Shown here piece after piece: positions 17,350 through 26,517 of a stretch of 64,000 nt of DNA; position 1 is the stretch's first letter; the number at the start of each line of letters is the position of its first letter. The notes beneath the pieces were generated by a model. The model saw only the letters and a program-made list of their open reading frames with translations, ran no database searches and was not told the DNA's origin. The position numbers were made by a program, and so were the translations under genes. This stretch comes from Antarctobacter sediminis (GTDB lineage Bacteria > Pseudomonadota > Alphaproteobacteria > Rhodobacterales > Rhodobacteraceae), in assembly GCF_019218285.1 (NCBI RefSeq), contig NZ_JAHUZG010000001.1, positions 682,001 through 746,000 of the forward strand. Reading direction: 5' to 3'.

Positions 17350-17488
17350 GGCAAAGGGCCTTTCAAATTGGGTCAAAGGGAATTGGCGGGAGCCTAGACC
17401 GCCCAAAGCTTTGGTGTCCAGACGGTTCGGGACGGATCAATAACGCCCGGTAACAAGCTGTGAAAGTAAGGTTTTCAGACCTTCCCAC

Positions 17489-18070
17489 CTATGCCGCACC
17501 ACGCAACAGGCTTGCCGCCAGCACGCCCGCGCCCGCACCGAAAAGGTGGGATTCCCAACTGACGCCCGGCTGGCCGGGCAGCACTCCCCAGATCATCGTT
17601 CCATAGACGACGGCCACACCCACGGCCACGGCAAGCGGCCCCGGACGCCGTTCAACCACACCGCGCGCCAGAAGAAAGCCGAACCAACCAAAGATCAGAC
17701 CCGAGGCACCGACATGGATCGCCGGATTGCCCAGCAGCCAGACGGCAAGACCGCCGACAAAGACGATCACCAGCGTTGCCATGATCGCCACCTGCCGCGC
17801 CGTCAGAACCAAGATCCCCCCAAGGACCGCCAGTGGAACGGTGTTTGCGGCGGCATGGGCCACAGAGCCATGCAGGAGCGGCATCAATGCGACCCCGTCC
17901 AGTCCGGAAAGGGTTCTGGGCTGCAAACCGAACCAATCGTTCAACCTGTACCCCGTTACGAGGTTGACCGCTTCGACCCCCCAGATCACCGCCAACAGGC
18001 CGATCAGCCATCCGAACCGTTCAAACGCCACTGGGCTGTCCTCCTGCTGTTCTTGCTCCGGGCCTAGCAT
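17489..18070 (-). CDS. Rhomboid family intramembrane serine protease
   Basis: A 193-aa membrane protein with about five or six hydrophobic segments. The rhomboid catalytic dyad is visible as GASG (Ser123) and the His in SWESHLFG (His175), with the upstream HAAAN motif (His72, Asn76) that builds the oxyanion site. ATG 18070 is chosen; the longer frame would add a basic tail running into the divergent transporter promoter. No clear ribosome-binding site is visible, so the start is less certain. Substrate unknown. Confidence 0.85.
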   Translation of the reverse strand: MLGPEQEQQEDSPVAFERFGWLIGLLAVIWGVEAVNLVTGYRLNDWFGLQPRTLSGLDGVALMPLLHGSVAHAAANTVPLAVLGGILVLTARQVAIMATLVIVFVGGLAVWLLGNPAIHVGASGLIFGWFGFLLARGVVERRPGPLAVAVGVAVVYGTMIWGVLPGQPGVSWESHLFGAGAGVLAASLLRGAA

Positions 18071-18219
18071 ATTCGACAGGATCGCAGAAGCGCCGCAACG
18101 GTTGCCTCTCATACGGATTTTGATGTTTGCTGGGTGTCCGGCCTTTTGCCTGACAGACGGCCATTTGGCCGACGCCAGGGCACGGACGGCAAACAGCAAG
18201 AACGGGCACAAGGAACCCG

Positions 18220-20067
18220 ATGACACGTTTCTATCTGCCATTCGCCATCGGGGCGCTGCTGGTGGTTTTCTGGCTCAGTCCCGATGTGCAGGAAATCGCC
18301 GCCGGAGTCGCGATCTTTCTCTTTGGCATGTTGATGCTGGAAGAGGGGTTCAAGCTTTTTGGCGGCGGTGCGCTGGAGCGACTGCTGGAACGCGCGACAC
18401 GATCGACAGCGCGGGCGATTTCTTTTGGCGTAATCTCGACTTCGCTGCTGCAATCCAGTTCGCTGGTCTCGGTCATCACGATTTCTTTTCTCAGCGCGGG
18501 GCTGGTTTCGCTGATCGGGGGCGTCGGGATCATTTTTGGCGCCAATATCGGCACAACCACGGGCGCCTGGCTGGTTGCGGGCCTTGGGTTGAAGGTGAAC
18601 ATCGCCGCCTATGCCATGCCGATGATCGCGTTGAGCATCCTTCTTGTGTTCCAGAAATCCAAGGCCTTGCGGGGGGCGGGCTATGCGCTGGCCGGGCTGG
18701 GGTTTCTGTTTCTCGGCATTCACCACATGAAAGTGGGTTTTGACGCCTTCAAGGACCAGATCGATCTGACCCGGTTTGCACTGGGCGGCCTGTTGGGTCT
18801 TGTCGTTTATTCGCTGATCGGGACCTTTGCGACCGTGGTCATGCAATCCAGTCACGCCACGATGGTTCTGCTGCTGACCGCGCTTGCAGCAGGACAGATC
18901 AGCTATGACAACGGGCTGGCCTTGGCCATCGGGGCCAATATTGGCACCACGATCACCGCAATCATCGGATCGCTTGGGGCAAATTTTCAGGGCAGACGGC
19001 TTGCGCTGGCGCATTTGGTTTTCAACCTGCTGACCGCGGGCGTGGCGCTGCTTTTTATTGCGCCACTGCGGGACATGGTCGACTGGATCAGCCAGATGGT
19101 GGGCGTCGCCGATGGTGACTATGCCATGAAACTGGCCGTGTTTCACAGTGTCTTCAACCTGCTGGGCGTCCTGCTGATGCTGCCGATGCTAAACCGCCTG
19201 ATCCGCTTTCTCGAAGAGCGCATCCCCGAACCGATGCCTGACATCAGCCGCCCGCAGTTCCTGACAAAGGCTGTGGACAGCTTTCCTCAGACGTTGGAGG
19301 TTGCCTTGCGCAAGGAGGTTCTGCATCTTTATGAAAACGCGGCCGAACTGATCCTGCATGGGTTGAACCTGCATCGCGACGACGTGTTTTCCGGCGAAGA
19401 GATTGGCGGAGTCGTCCGAAACAGCCGCGCTCCGATCGAACTGGACATCGACGCCCGGTACGAAACCCGGATCAAGACGCTGTATGCCGCCATTGTCGAA
19501 TACACGACCCGGGCAGGGGACAAACGGCTGACCCACGAAAGCGCCGAACGGATCTATGCGCTGCGTGACGTGGCCAGCGATATCGTCCGGGCGGTCAAAT
19601 CTATCAAACACCTGCGCAAGAACGTGCAACGCTACACAACCCGGTCACAAGGAGCGGTGACACAGCTATACGATGGTCTGCGGGCCGAGATCGCCCGCAT
19701 CACCGTCGAGATCAGGGCCTTGCAACAGGCCGCCCCCGAAGACCGCAGCGCGCTCTGGCTGGATCAGGAGCGCGCCCAGATCGAGGACGCGGCGCGCAAC
19801 ATGACCGAACGGGTCGACCGGATGATCGGCAGTGGCGAACTCAGCCCAACGGCAGCGACATCGTTCCTGAACGATTCTGCCTATGCCTACAGCGCCATGC
19901 GTGACTTGCTGGCCGCAGCCCGCAGCCTGCATCTGGAAACCGAAGGCGCGCTGGCCGAGGTCGAAAGGATCCTCTCTATCGACGAGGACGAACTGGACAC
20001 AGCCCCCCCTGCGACAGACGCGCCCGGCGACGGTTCGGAACCCGGAGCTGTCACGAAACCGTCATAG
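18220..20067 (+). CDS. Na/Pi cotransporter family protein with PhoU-like tail
   Basis: A 615-aa inner-membrane protein. The N-terminal ~325 residues hold two inverted Na/Pi-cotransporter repeats, each with a QSS motif (LLQSSSLVS, VMQSSHATM) and a GANIGTT motif, as in NptA/YjbB proteins. The C-terminal ~270 residues are soluble, alpha-helical and PhoU-like. YjbB-type proteins mediate sodium-linked phosphate movement, often export. It is divergent from the rhomboid gene and followed by a small coiled-coil protein. Direction of transport is not evident. Confidence 0.9.
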   Translation: MTRFYLPFAIGALLVVFWLSPDVQEIAAGVAIFLFGMLMLEEGFKLFGGGALERLLERATRSTARAISFGVISTSLLQSSSLVSVITISFLSAGLVSLIGGVGIIFGANIGTTTGAWLVAGLGLKVNIAAYAMPMIALSILLVFQKSKALRGAGYALAGLGFLFLGIHHMKVGFDAFKDQIDLTRFALGGLLGLVVYSLIGTFATVVMQSSHATMVLLLTALAAGQISYDNGLALAIGANIGTTITAIIGSLGANFQGRRLALAHLVFNLLTAGVALLFIAPLRDMVDWISQMVGVADGDYAMKLAVFHSVFNLLGVLLMLPMLNRLIRFLEERIPEPMPDISRPQFLTKAVDSFPQTLEVALRKEVLHLYENAAELILHGLNLHRDDVFSGEEIGGVVRNSRAPIELDIDARYETRIKTLYAAIVEYTTRAGDKRLTHESAERIYALRDVASDIVRAVKSIKHLRKNVQRYTTRSQGAVTQLYDGLRAEIARITVEIRALQQAAPEDRSALWLDQERAQIEDAARNMTERVDRMIGSGELSPTAATSFLNDSAYAYSAMRDLLAAARSLHLETEGALAEVERILSIDEDELDTAPPATDAPGDGSEPGAVTKPS

Positions 20068-20112
20068 AAAATCACAACACTTGTCCCGCCGCCGTTTGCA
20101 CGGGAGATGGCC

Positions 20113-20361
20113 ATGGGACTAAAGCGACTCGCCGAGAAAATGGCCGCCTACAAGGCGCGGCTGCAAAAGGGCAAGGCACGCAAGATAAAGTCGGGCCATG
20201 TCGAAAAGATCCTGCACAAGCTCCGCAAGAAATCCGAGGAACTGGAGCGGGAACTGGCCGCTGCGGACTCCGGCTCTGCCAAGGCGCGCCTGTCGCGAAA
20301 ACTTGACATTGCACGGGTTCAGATCGAACGCGGCGAATGGCTTTTGAAACAGGTGGATTGA
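20113..20361 (+). CDS. Small basic coiled-coil protein, unknown
   Basis: An 82-aa, Lys/Arg-rich, Glu-rich protein predicted by eye to be almost entirely helical, with heptad-like stretches (KILHKLRKKSEELERELAAA). No signal peptide or membrane segment. Two in-frame ATGs exist; GGGAG lies 6 nt before the second (20113), which I prefer over 20107. It lies 45 bp after the phosphate transporter gene and may be cotranscribed. I do not recognise a family. Confidence 0.65.
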   Translation: MGLKRLAEKMAAYKARLQKGKARKIKSGHVEKILHKLRKKSEELERELAAADSGSAKARLSRKLDIARVQIERGEWLLKQVD

Positions 20362-20385
20362 GCGGGCCGCCGTCGGAACTGGCTG

Positions 20386-21321
20386 TCACGATCCGGTCCG
20401 CTCTGCCTTTGCCCAGTAGTTGGTGAACCAGTCGCCGTGATCTCGTGCCTCTTGCAACAACCAATGGCGAAAGGCCGTGACCTCATCGCTGTCCCGGGTG
20501 TCGGACGGCCGGACGAGGTAATAGGCGTGATGTGAGGGCAGGCGCACGGGCCAGGGGCAACACAGACGCCCGCTTTCCAGGTAGCCCCGTGTGGAAACTT
20601 CGTCTCCGATGGTCACGCCGTCGCTGCAAGCAGCCGCTTCCAGACACAGGGCGCTGAGATTGTAAAGCCGACCGGCGTCCGCACCGGGGGCCTGCCCGCC
20701 GACAGACCGCATCACCGCCGACCACCAAAAACGGGTCTGATCGTGGATCAGTTCGCTTTCCCGCAGATCGGACAGGTCCGGCATGTCTTGCCGCCCGGTG
20801 CGTTCCGCGTAATCGGGCGCGGCCACGGGAAAGACATGGTTGCGCAGAATCGGCTCGAACCGGCACCCCGGCCAAAGTCCTTCGCCCCAGATCAGGGCGA
20901 TGTCATAATCCCCGTCCTGCGGCAGATTCATTCCCACCTGCGCCACAAGGTTCAACCGTATGTCGGGATGCGCGCTTTCAAACCGGGCGAGCCTTGGATT
21001 GAGCCACAAAAGCAGGAAATCCGCATCACCGACCAGCCGGATCTGCCGCGGACGGTCCCGCGATACGGCGACCAGACCATCCGCCATCCGGTCAAATGCG
21101 GCCCGGGCAACATTGGCCACCTCTGAACCAAAGGCCGTGATCTCGACCCGCCGATGATGTCGTAGGAACAGCGGCTGGCCCAGTTCCGCCTCCAAAGCCG
21201 CGATTTGCTTGCTGACCGCCGATTGCGTGACGCCCAAACGTTCGGCGGCGGTTGTGAAACTGCCGCTTTCGGCCACTTCGGCCAGAACGCGCAAGGCGTT
21301 TAGATTGGGCAGTCGCTGCAT
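20386..21321 (-). CDS. LysR family regulator (GcvA-like)
   Basis: A 311-aa LysR regulator with an N-terminal HTH (FTTAAERLGVTQSAVSKQIA) that starts with the LPNLNALRVL segment typical of GcvA-like members. ATG 21321 fixes the usual LysR N-terminus. It is divergent from the aminotransferase-amidase-binding protein cluster (92-bp gap) and is the obvious candidate regulator of it. Confidence 0.88.
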   Translation of the reverse strand: MQRLPNLNALRVLAEVAESGSFTTAAERLGVTQSAVSKQIAALEAELGQPLFLRHHRRVEITAFGSEVANVARAAFDRMADGLVAVSRDRPRQIRLVGDADFLLLWLNPRLARFESAHPDIRLNLVAQVGMNLPQDGDYDIALIWGEGLWPGCRFEPILRNHVFPVAAPDYAERTGRQDMPDLSDLRESELIHDQTRFWWSAVMRSVGGQAPGADAGRLYNLSALCLEAAACSDGVTIGDEVSTRGYLESGRLCCPWPVRLPSHHAYYLVRPSDTRDSDEVTAFRHWLLQEARDHGDWFTNYWAKAERTGS

Positions 21322-21412
21322 TGGATAACCAAAAGGAATGCTAATGCGGAAAATTACGAATTTGACGGAGATTTTGCAATGTGAATTGCTGACCTGAACG
21401 ACGGAGGTCACC

Positions 21413-22741
21413 ATGGCACAGCTTTACCCCTTCACCGATCCGATCACCGCCCAGCAAGAGCCGCCGCGGCGTATCGTATCCGGCGAAGGGATCCGCGTCA
21501 CCGACAGCGAGGGCGCGGTCTTCATCGACGCGGTTGCGGCGCTGTGGTGCGCTTCGCTGGGTTTTAGCCCTGACCGGCTGAACGAGGTCATGGAACGGCA
21601 AATGGGCCAGTTGGCCTACTACCACAGCTTCATGGGCCGGACCCCGCAGATCACCGAAACGCTGGCAGCCCGGCTGGCGGCTCGGCTTCCGGGGGAGCTC
21701 AGCCATGTGTTCTTTGGCACCTCCGGTTCCGAGGCCGTGGAAAGCGCGGCCAAGATTGCCCGGTTCTATCAGTCGGCCCGTGGCAAGCCCGGCAAGTCAC
21801 GTTTCATCGCGCGCGAGGGCGCCTATCATGGTTCCGGTCAGGTCAGCGCCGCGCTGACGGGGCTTGGGTATTGCCACGACGGGTTTGGCCTGCCGCTTGG
21901 GGATGTGCTGCGCACCGGGCGGCCGCATTTCATCCACGATGCCGAGCCCGGTGAAAGCGAAATTGCCTTTTCCAAACGCCGCGCCAGGGAACTGGATGCG
22001 CTGATCCGCGACGCCGATCCGGGAACCATCGCCGCGTTCATCGGCGAACCCGCCATGGGCGCGGGCGGGGTGATCCTTCCGCCCCAAGGCTATTGGGATG
22101 AGATCCAGAACGTGCTTGTCCGGCACGACATCCTGCTGATCGCGGATGAGATCATCACCGGGTTCGGTCGCACGGGTGAATGGTTTGGGTGTGAGACATG
22201 GGGTATCAGGCCGGACCTCATGACAATGGCGAAACAACTGACCGCCAGCGTCTTTCCCATGTCTGCCGTGGCAATGACCGATGAGGTACAGCGCCGCGTC
22301 GCCGAACAGGCACACGGGTTCGGCACATTTGGACATGGGGTGACCTATGGGGGCCATCCAGTTGGTGCGGCGGTCGCTCTGGAGTGTCTCGACATCTACG
22401 AAGAGATGGACCTACCCCGACATGTACAGCGGCTGGGCGCACAGGTGGCCAACCGCTTGCAGGGGATCGCGCAACTGCCGGGCGTCCGCGACACAAGATG
22501 CACGGGTTTGCTGGCGGCGGTCGAATTCGAACCGGGTGCGGGGTTGGGCGACTCGCCGGGTAAAACCGTGGGGGCCGAGGCCGAACGGCGGGGCGTGTTC
22601 TTTCGCGTGATTGGCGATGTCTTGGCCATCGCGCCGCCCTACATCACCACAGCTGAAGAAATGGACCAGATCATGGACGTGATGCGGGATGCCATCCTGT
22701 CGGTGGCCGAAAGCCGGATGACGGCTGATGTCGCTGTCTGA
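21413..22741 (+). CDS. Class III PLP-dependent aminotransferase
   Basis: A 442-aa omega-aminotransferase. The PLP site is visible: GTSGSEAVE phosphate loop (~102-110), Asp245 in LLIADEIITGFGRTG and Lys274 in MAKQLTAS. Members act on omega-amino acids, diamines or amino ketones with pyruvate or 2-oxoglutarate. GGAGG lies just before the ATG. It overlaps the amidase gene by 14 bp and is first in a three-gene operon, so the pathway probably handles an amide or amino compound brought in by the third gene product. Confidence 0.88.
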   Translation: MAQLYPFTDPITAQQEPPRRIVSGEGIRVTDSEGAVFIDAVAALWCASLGFSPDRLNEVMERQMGQLAYYHSFMGRTPQITETLAARLAARLPGELSHVFFGTSGSEAVESAAKIARFYQSARGKPGKSRFIAREGAYHGSGQVSAALTGLGYCHDGFGLPLGDVLRTGRPHFIHDAEPGESEIAFSKRRARELDALIRDADPGTIAAFIGEPAMGAGGVILPPQGYWDEIQNVLVRHDILLIADEIITGFGRTGEWFGCETWGIRPDLMTMAKQLTASVFPMSAVAMTDEVQRRVAEQAHGFGTFGHGVTYGGHPVGAAVALECLDIYEEMDLPRHVQRLGAQVANRLQGIAQLPGVRDTRCTGLLAAVEFEPGAGLGDSPGKTVGAEAERRGVFFRVIGDVLAIAPPYITTAEEMDQIMDVMRDAILSVAESRMTADVAV

Positions 22742-24161
22742 CCTTGCCGAGATCTCTGCCGTCGAGGCTTTGGCGCGGTTCCGTGACCGCTCGCTTTCAC
22801 CCGTCGAATTGACCAAGGCGGTTCTTGCCCGCGCAGAGGCCACCGAACCGGCCATCAATGCCTTGCCGCTGCGCTATCCCGAGGCGGCGCTGGCTGCCGC
22901 GCAAGAGGCCGAGGCCCGCTATCTTGGCCGGGCGGCGGCCCCGCGGGCCTTGGACGGCCTCTGCGTGGCGATCAAGGATTCGACCGATCTTGCCGGACAG
23001 CCTAGCGCGGCGGGGTCGCTCCTGTCCGGGGATGCGCCGGCCCAGGGCACTTCGATCGCAAATTCGCGCGTCCTTGCCGCCGGTGGTATTCCCCACGCCC
23101 GCAGCGCAACCCCCGAATATTCTTGCGCCTCTGTGACCTGGTCGCGGAAATGGGGCGTAACGCGGAACCCGTGGGACACCACGCGCACGCCCGGCGGGTC
23201 CTCTGGCGGGGCAGCAGCGGCGCTGGCAGTGGGCAGCGCCACGCTTGCCGTCGGGTCCGACATTGCCGGTTCGATCCGCATTCCCGCCGCCTGTTGTGGT
23301 GTCGTGGGCTACAAACCGCCCCGGGGGCGCGTGCCGCAGGATCCGCCATTCAATTTTGATCCCTACTGTCACACCGGTCCAATGGCGCGCAGCGTGGCCG
23401 ATGTTGCGCTGCTGCAAAACATCCTGAGTGGCCCGCATGACCGCGACCCGCTTAGCCTGCCGGGCATGGCGCACCCGCTGACGCCGGGCGCGCCGCTGGA
23501 CGGTCAGAGGCTGCGGATTGCCTGGTCCGAGAACCTTGGCGGATTTGCCGTCGATGATGCAGTGCGCGCGAACTTTCGTGCCAGTCTGGATCTCCTAGCG
23601 GACTTGGGGGCAGCGCTGACAGAAGTGGATCCGGGCTGGGGCCCTGATGTGGTAGAGGCTGCACTGGGCCATCTTCGCGGGGTCTTTGGAAACTGGATCG
23701 ACACGGCGGCAGGTGATCGCCATGACCGGCTGACCAGCTACGCACGAGCCTTTGCAGAGGATGCCCGGGCGCTGCCACCGGGGGCCGAACTTGCGGCGCT
23801 GACCAAGGCAGGCGAGATGGGCGAAACCTTTGGCCGGATCATGGCGACACATGATTTGTTCGTATGCCCGACGCTGGCCTGTCCGCCCGTGGCCGCGGAG
23901 CACGACCAAAGCCGTGACCGGATCGAAATTTCGGGTATCGCGGTCGATCCGATGATCGGCTGGGTCCTGACCGTCCCTTTCAACATGCTGTCCGTCTATC
24001 CCGTCCTTTCGGTTCCGTCCGGGCTGACAGGGGGGGTGCCGCTTGGGCTTCAGATGGTGGCCCGCCCAACGGAGGAAGACCTGTTGTTCCGTGCGGCCCA
24101 GAGCTTTGAGGCCCTGCGCGGGCCTTGGTTCAGGGCGGGCACACCCCGGCCAAATCTGTGA
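22728..24161 (+). CDS. Amidase (amidase signature family)
   Basis: A 477-aa hydrolase of the GatA/amidase-signature family. The Ser-cisSer-Lys triad is visible: Lys83 in VAIKDST, serines 158/159 in TPGGSSGG and Ser182 in GSDIAGSIR. The start overlaps the aminotransferase end, so the genes are translationally linked. The context argues for catabolic hydrolysis of an amide rather than tRNA amidation, since no gatB or gatC is near. Confidence 0.88.
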   Translation: MSLSDLAEISAVEALARFRDRSLSPVELTKAVLARAEATEPAINALPLRYPEAALAAAQEAEARYLGRAAAPRALDGLCVAIKDSTDLAGQPSAAGSLLSGDAPAQGTSIANSRVLAAGGIPHARSATPEYSCASVTWSRKWGVTRNPWDTTRTPGGSSGGAAAALAVGSATLAVGSDIAGSIRIPAACCGVVGYKPPRGRVPQDPPFNFDPYCHTGPMARSVADVALLQNILSGPHDRDPLSLPGMAHPLTPGAPLDGQRLRIAWSENLGGFAVDDAVRANFRASLDLLADLGAALTEVDPGWGPDVVEAALGHLRGVFGNWIDTAAGDRHDRLTSYARAFAEDARALPPGAELAALTKAGEMGETFGRIMATHDLFVCPTLACPPVAAEHDQSRDRIEISGIAVDPMIGWVLTVPFNMLSVYPVLSVPSGLTGGVPLGLQMVARPTEEDLLFRAAQSFEALRGPWFRAGTPRPNL

Positions 24162-24210
24162 CTACAACGAAAACCAAGGGCCAAGGGCCAGTACCAAAAG
24201 GGAGAAAGCC

Positions 24211-25833
24211 ATGATCCGAAAGACCCATCCTGCTGTCGAGATGTACGCCCAAGAATATCGGGCCGGACAGCTCAGCCGACGCGAATTCATCAGCCGGGCC
24301 ACTATGCTGGGCGTCACCTCTGCTGCGGCCTACGGGTTGATCGGCGTGGCCGCGCCAACTGCCGCACGGGCGCAAGCCGTCAAGGGTGGAACGCTGCGGA
24401 TCAACATGGAAACCAAGGCTTTGAAGGATCCGCGCCTGTGGGACTGGACCGAACTGGCCAATTTCTGTCGCGGATGGCTGGACTACCTGACCACCTTCAA
24501 CCGGGATGGCAGCGTCACCGGATCGCTCTGCGAAAGCTGGACCGTCAACGACGATGCCACGCAGTACACACTGAACCTGCGTCAGGGAGTGACGTGGAAC
24601 AACGGCGATCCTTTCACCGCCGCTGACGTCGCCTTCAACTTTGAACGTTGGGCCGATGGCACGGTCGAAGGGAACTCCATGGCGACGCGCGTCGCGGCCA
24701 TGATGGATCCCGAAACCAAGACACTGGCCAGCGGCGCGGTCGAGGTGGTTGACGATCACACGCTGGTGCTCAGCCTTTTGCGGCCCGACATTTCGGTCAT
24801 GGCGGCGCTGTCGGACTATCCGGCCGCGGTGGTTCACCCCAGCTATGACGGCGGCAATCCGATGGACAATCCGATCGGCACCGGAGCCTATCTGCCCGAA
24901 GTCAGCGAGATCGGCGTTCAACAGATTCTGGTGCGTAACCCGGACCACGACTATTGGCGCGAAGGTGGCTATCTCGACCGGATCGAGTTTATCGACCTTG
25001 GGACAGACCAATCCTCGATCCTTGCGGCCGCCGACGGCGATGAGATCGACCTGACCTATCGCACCGATGGCGATTTTGTCGAAACCTTCGACGCCATCGG
25101 CTGGAGCCGGACAGAGGTCGTGACCGCCAATACGCTGGCGGTGCGTTTCAACCAGAACTTTGCGCCCTACGACAAACGCGAGGTGCGCAAGGCGCTGCAA
25201 CTTGCCGTCAACAATGCAACCGTGATGGACATCGCCATCGGCGGAATGGGTATCCCGGCAGAAAACCACCACGTCTGCCCGATCCATCCCGAATACGCGG
25301 AACTGCCCCCGCTGCCGCATGACCCCGAGGCCGCGCTGGCCGCCTTGCAGGACGCTGGTCTGGCCGACACCGTGTTCGAGTTGCAATCCATCGACACTGA
25401 ATGGCAGGCCAATACCTGCAACGCCGTGGCCGCACAGCTGCGCGACGCCGGTATCAATGTCGAACGAAACATCCTGCCCGGCGCGACATTCTGGAACGGT
25501 TGGACGGAATACCCGTGGTCGGCCACCGAATGGGGCCCGCGGCCGCTTGGCGTGCAGGTGCTGGCACTGGCCTATAAGTCGGGGGTGCCGTGGAATGAAT
25601 CCGGTTTTGCCAATGCCGAATTCGACAGCCTGCTGGATCAGGCTCTGGGCGTGGCCGACGCGGACGCGCGCCGCGAGATCATGGTCAAAGTACAACAGAT
25701 CATGCAGGACGAAGGCGTCATGATCCAACCCTATTGGCGGTCGGTCTACAATCATTCCAACGGGCGCTTTGCCAATGTGGATGTTCATCCGTTCTACGAA
25801 CTGTCGCTGCACGACATTCACATGATCGGCTGA
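24211..25833 (+). CDS. ABC transporter substrate-binding protein, family 5
   Basis: A 540-aa periplasmic peptide/nickel-type binding protein (SBP_bac_5). The long N-terminus carries a twin-arginine-like motif SRREFISRA before a hydrophobic stretch, suggesting Tat export. GGGAG precedes ATG 24211. It ends the aminotransferase-amidase operon. No permease or ATPase genes follow, so it must share membrane components encoded elsewhere or sit apart from them. The ligand may be the amide handled by its neighbours. Confidence 0.88.
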   Translation: MIRKTHPAVEMYAQEYRAGQLSRREFISRATMLGVTSAAAYGLIGVAAPTAARAQAVKGGTLRINMETKALKDPRLWDWTELANFCRGWLDYLTTFNRDGSVTGSLCESWTVNDDATQYTLNLRQGVTWNNGDPFTAADVAFNFERWADGTVEGNSMATRVAAMMDPETKTLASGAVEVVDDHTLVLSLLRPDISVMAALSDYPAAVVHPSYDGGNPMDNPIGTGAYLPEVSEIGVQQILVRNPDHDYWREGGYLDRIEFIDLGTDQSSILAAADGDEIDLTYRTDGDFVETFDAIGWSRTEVVTANTLAVRFNQNFAPYDKREVRKALQLAVNNATVMDIAIGGMGIPAENHHVCPIHPEYAELPPLPHDPEAALAALQDAGLADTVFELQSIDTEWQANTCNAVAAQLRDAGINVERNILPGATFWNGWTEYPWSATEWGPRPLGVQVLALAYKSGVPWNESGFANAEFDSLLDQALGVADADARREIMVKVQQIMQDEGVMIQPYWRSVYNHSNGRFANVDVHPFYELSLHDIHMIG

Positions 25834-25856
25834 CCAGACGCCGAATCCCGCAATGT

Positions 25857-25884
25857 CCAACGCGGTCTGGATGGACCGCGTTGG
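25857..25884. terminator. Hairpin between convergent genes
   Basis: CCAACGCGGTC/GACCGCGTTGG is a perfect 11-bp stem with a 6-nt loop, 24 bp after the binding-protein stop. The T-run is weak. It lies between convergent genes and probably ends transcription or stabilises 3' ends. Confidence 0.55.
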
Positions 25885-25972
25885 TGTATTCGCACCATTC
25901 CGCATTGCATTCGGGGCAACGGGCCGGGCCACGCAATACAAACGCCGCCCGGCTTGGATCACGTGCGGCGGA

Positions 25973-26455
25973 TCAGAGATCGCCCACCGGTGTGGCCATG
26001 ATCTCGGGCCACTTGGCGAAGGCACCGGAAATGATGGTCTCGCGGTCTTCGAGGTACTTGTCAAAGATCGCCTTGTTCACGAAGAGATACAGCTTGCCGT
26101 CAACGATGTCGGCATAACGCACGTCTCCGTCCAGTTTCTTGCCCGCGTAGACGCCGAAGGCACAAAAGCCGCCAAACTGCGGCAGCATCGCTGCCGGATC
26201 CGCGTCAAAGGCTGCCTTGGTCTGGGTGCTGGCAAAGTAGTAATCGACCCCGTCATGTTCCGAGGTGAACTCGGCATCGCCGATCCGGGGGGCGTCCGAT
26301 TTGAACATCGAAACCGGATCAAACCCATGCAGGCCCAGCGGATGACCAGTCAGGGTCAACCCGTTGTTCACGTTGTATTCATCGGCGGCGAAAGCAGCCG
26401 GGGACAGCGCGATGAGCGTCGCCGAGAGCGCGGCGGCAAGAGTAATTTTGGTCAT
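25973..26455 (-). CDS. Exported YHS domain protein
   Basis: A 160-aa protein with a Sec signal peptide (MTKITLAAALSATLIALSPAAFA) and a YHS-like region (GHPLGLHGFDPVSMF ... YYFASTQTKAAF), a small fold often linked with metal handling or redox enzymes. ATG 26455 is set by GGA and the signal peptide. It lies downstream of a Tat-exported isochorismatase-fold gene on the same strand. Function unknown. Confidence 0.82.
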   Translation of the reverse strand: MTKITLAAALSATLIALSPAAFAADEYNVNNGLTLTGHPLGLHGFDPVSMFKSDAPRIGDAEFTSEHDGVDYYFASTQTKAAFDADPAAMLPQFGGFCAFGVYAGKKLDGDVRYADIVDGKLYLFVNKAIFDKYLEDRETIISGAFAKWPEIMATPVGDL

Positions 26456-26517
26456 GTGTCTTGGTCCTTTGTCAGGTTGAAAGGATTGGGGGAGGGGTAG
26501 TTCTGGGTGCGGGGCGT

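Noticed and set aside
24130-26064. 644-codon minus-strand frame over the family 5 binding protein
   Set aside because: Antisense shadow of a gene with a clear signal peptide and family match.
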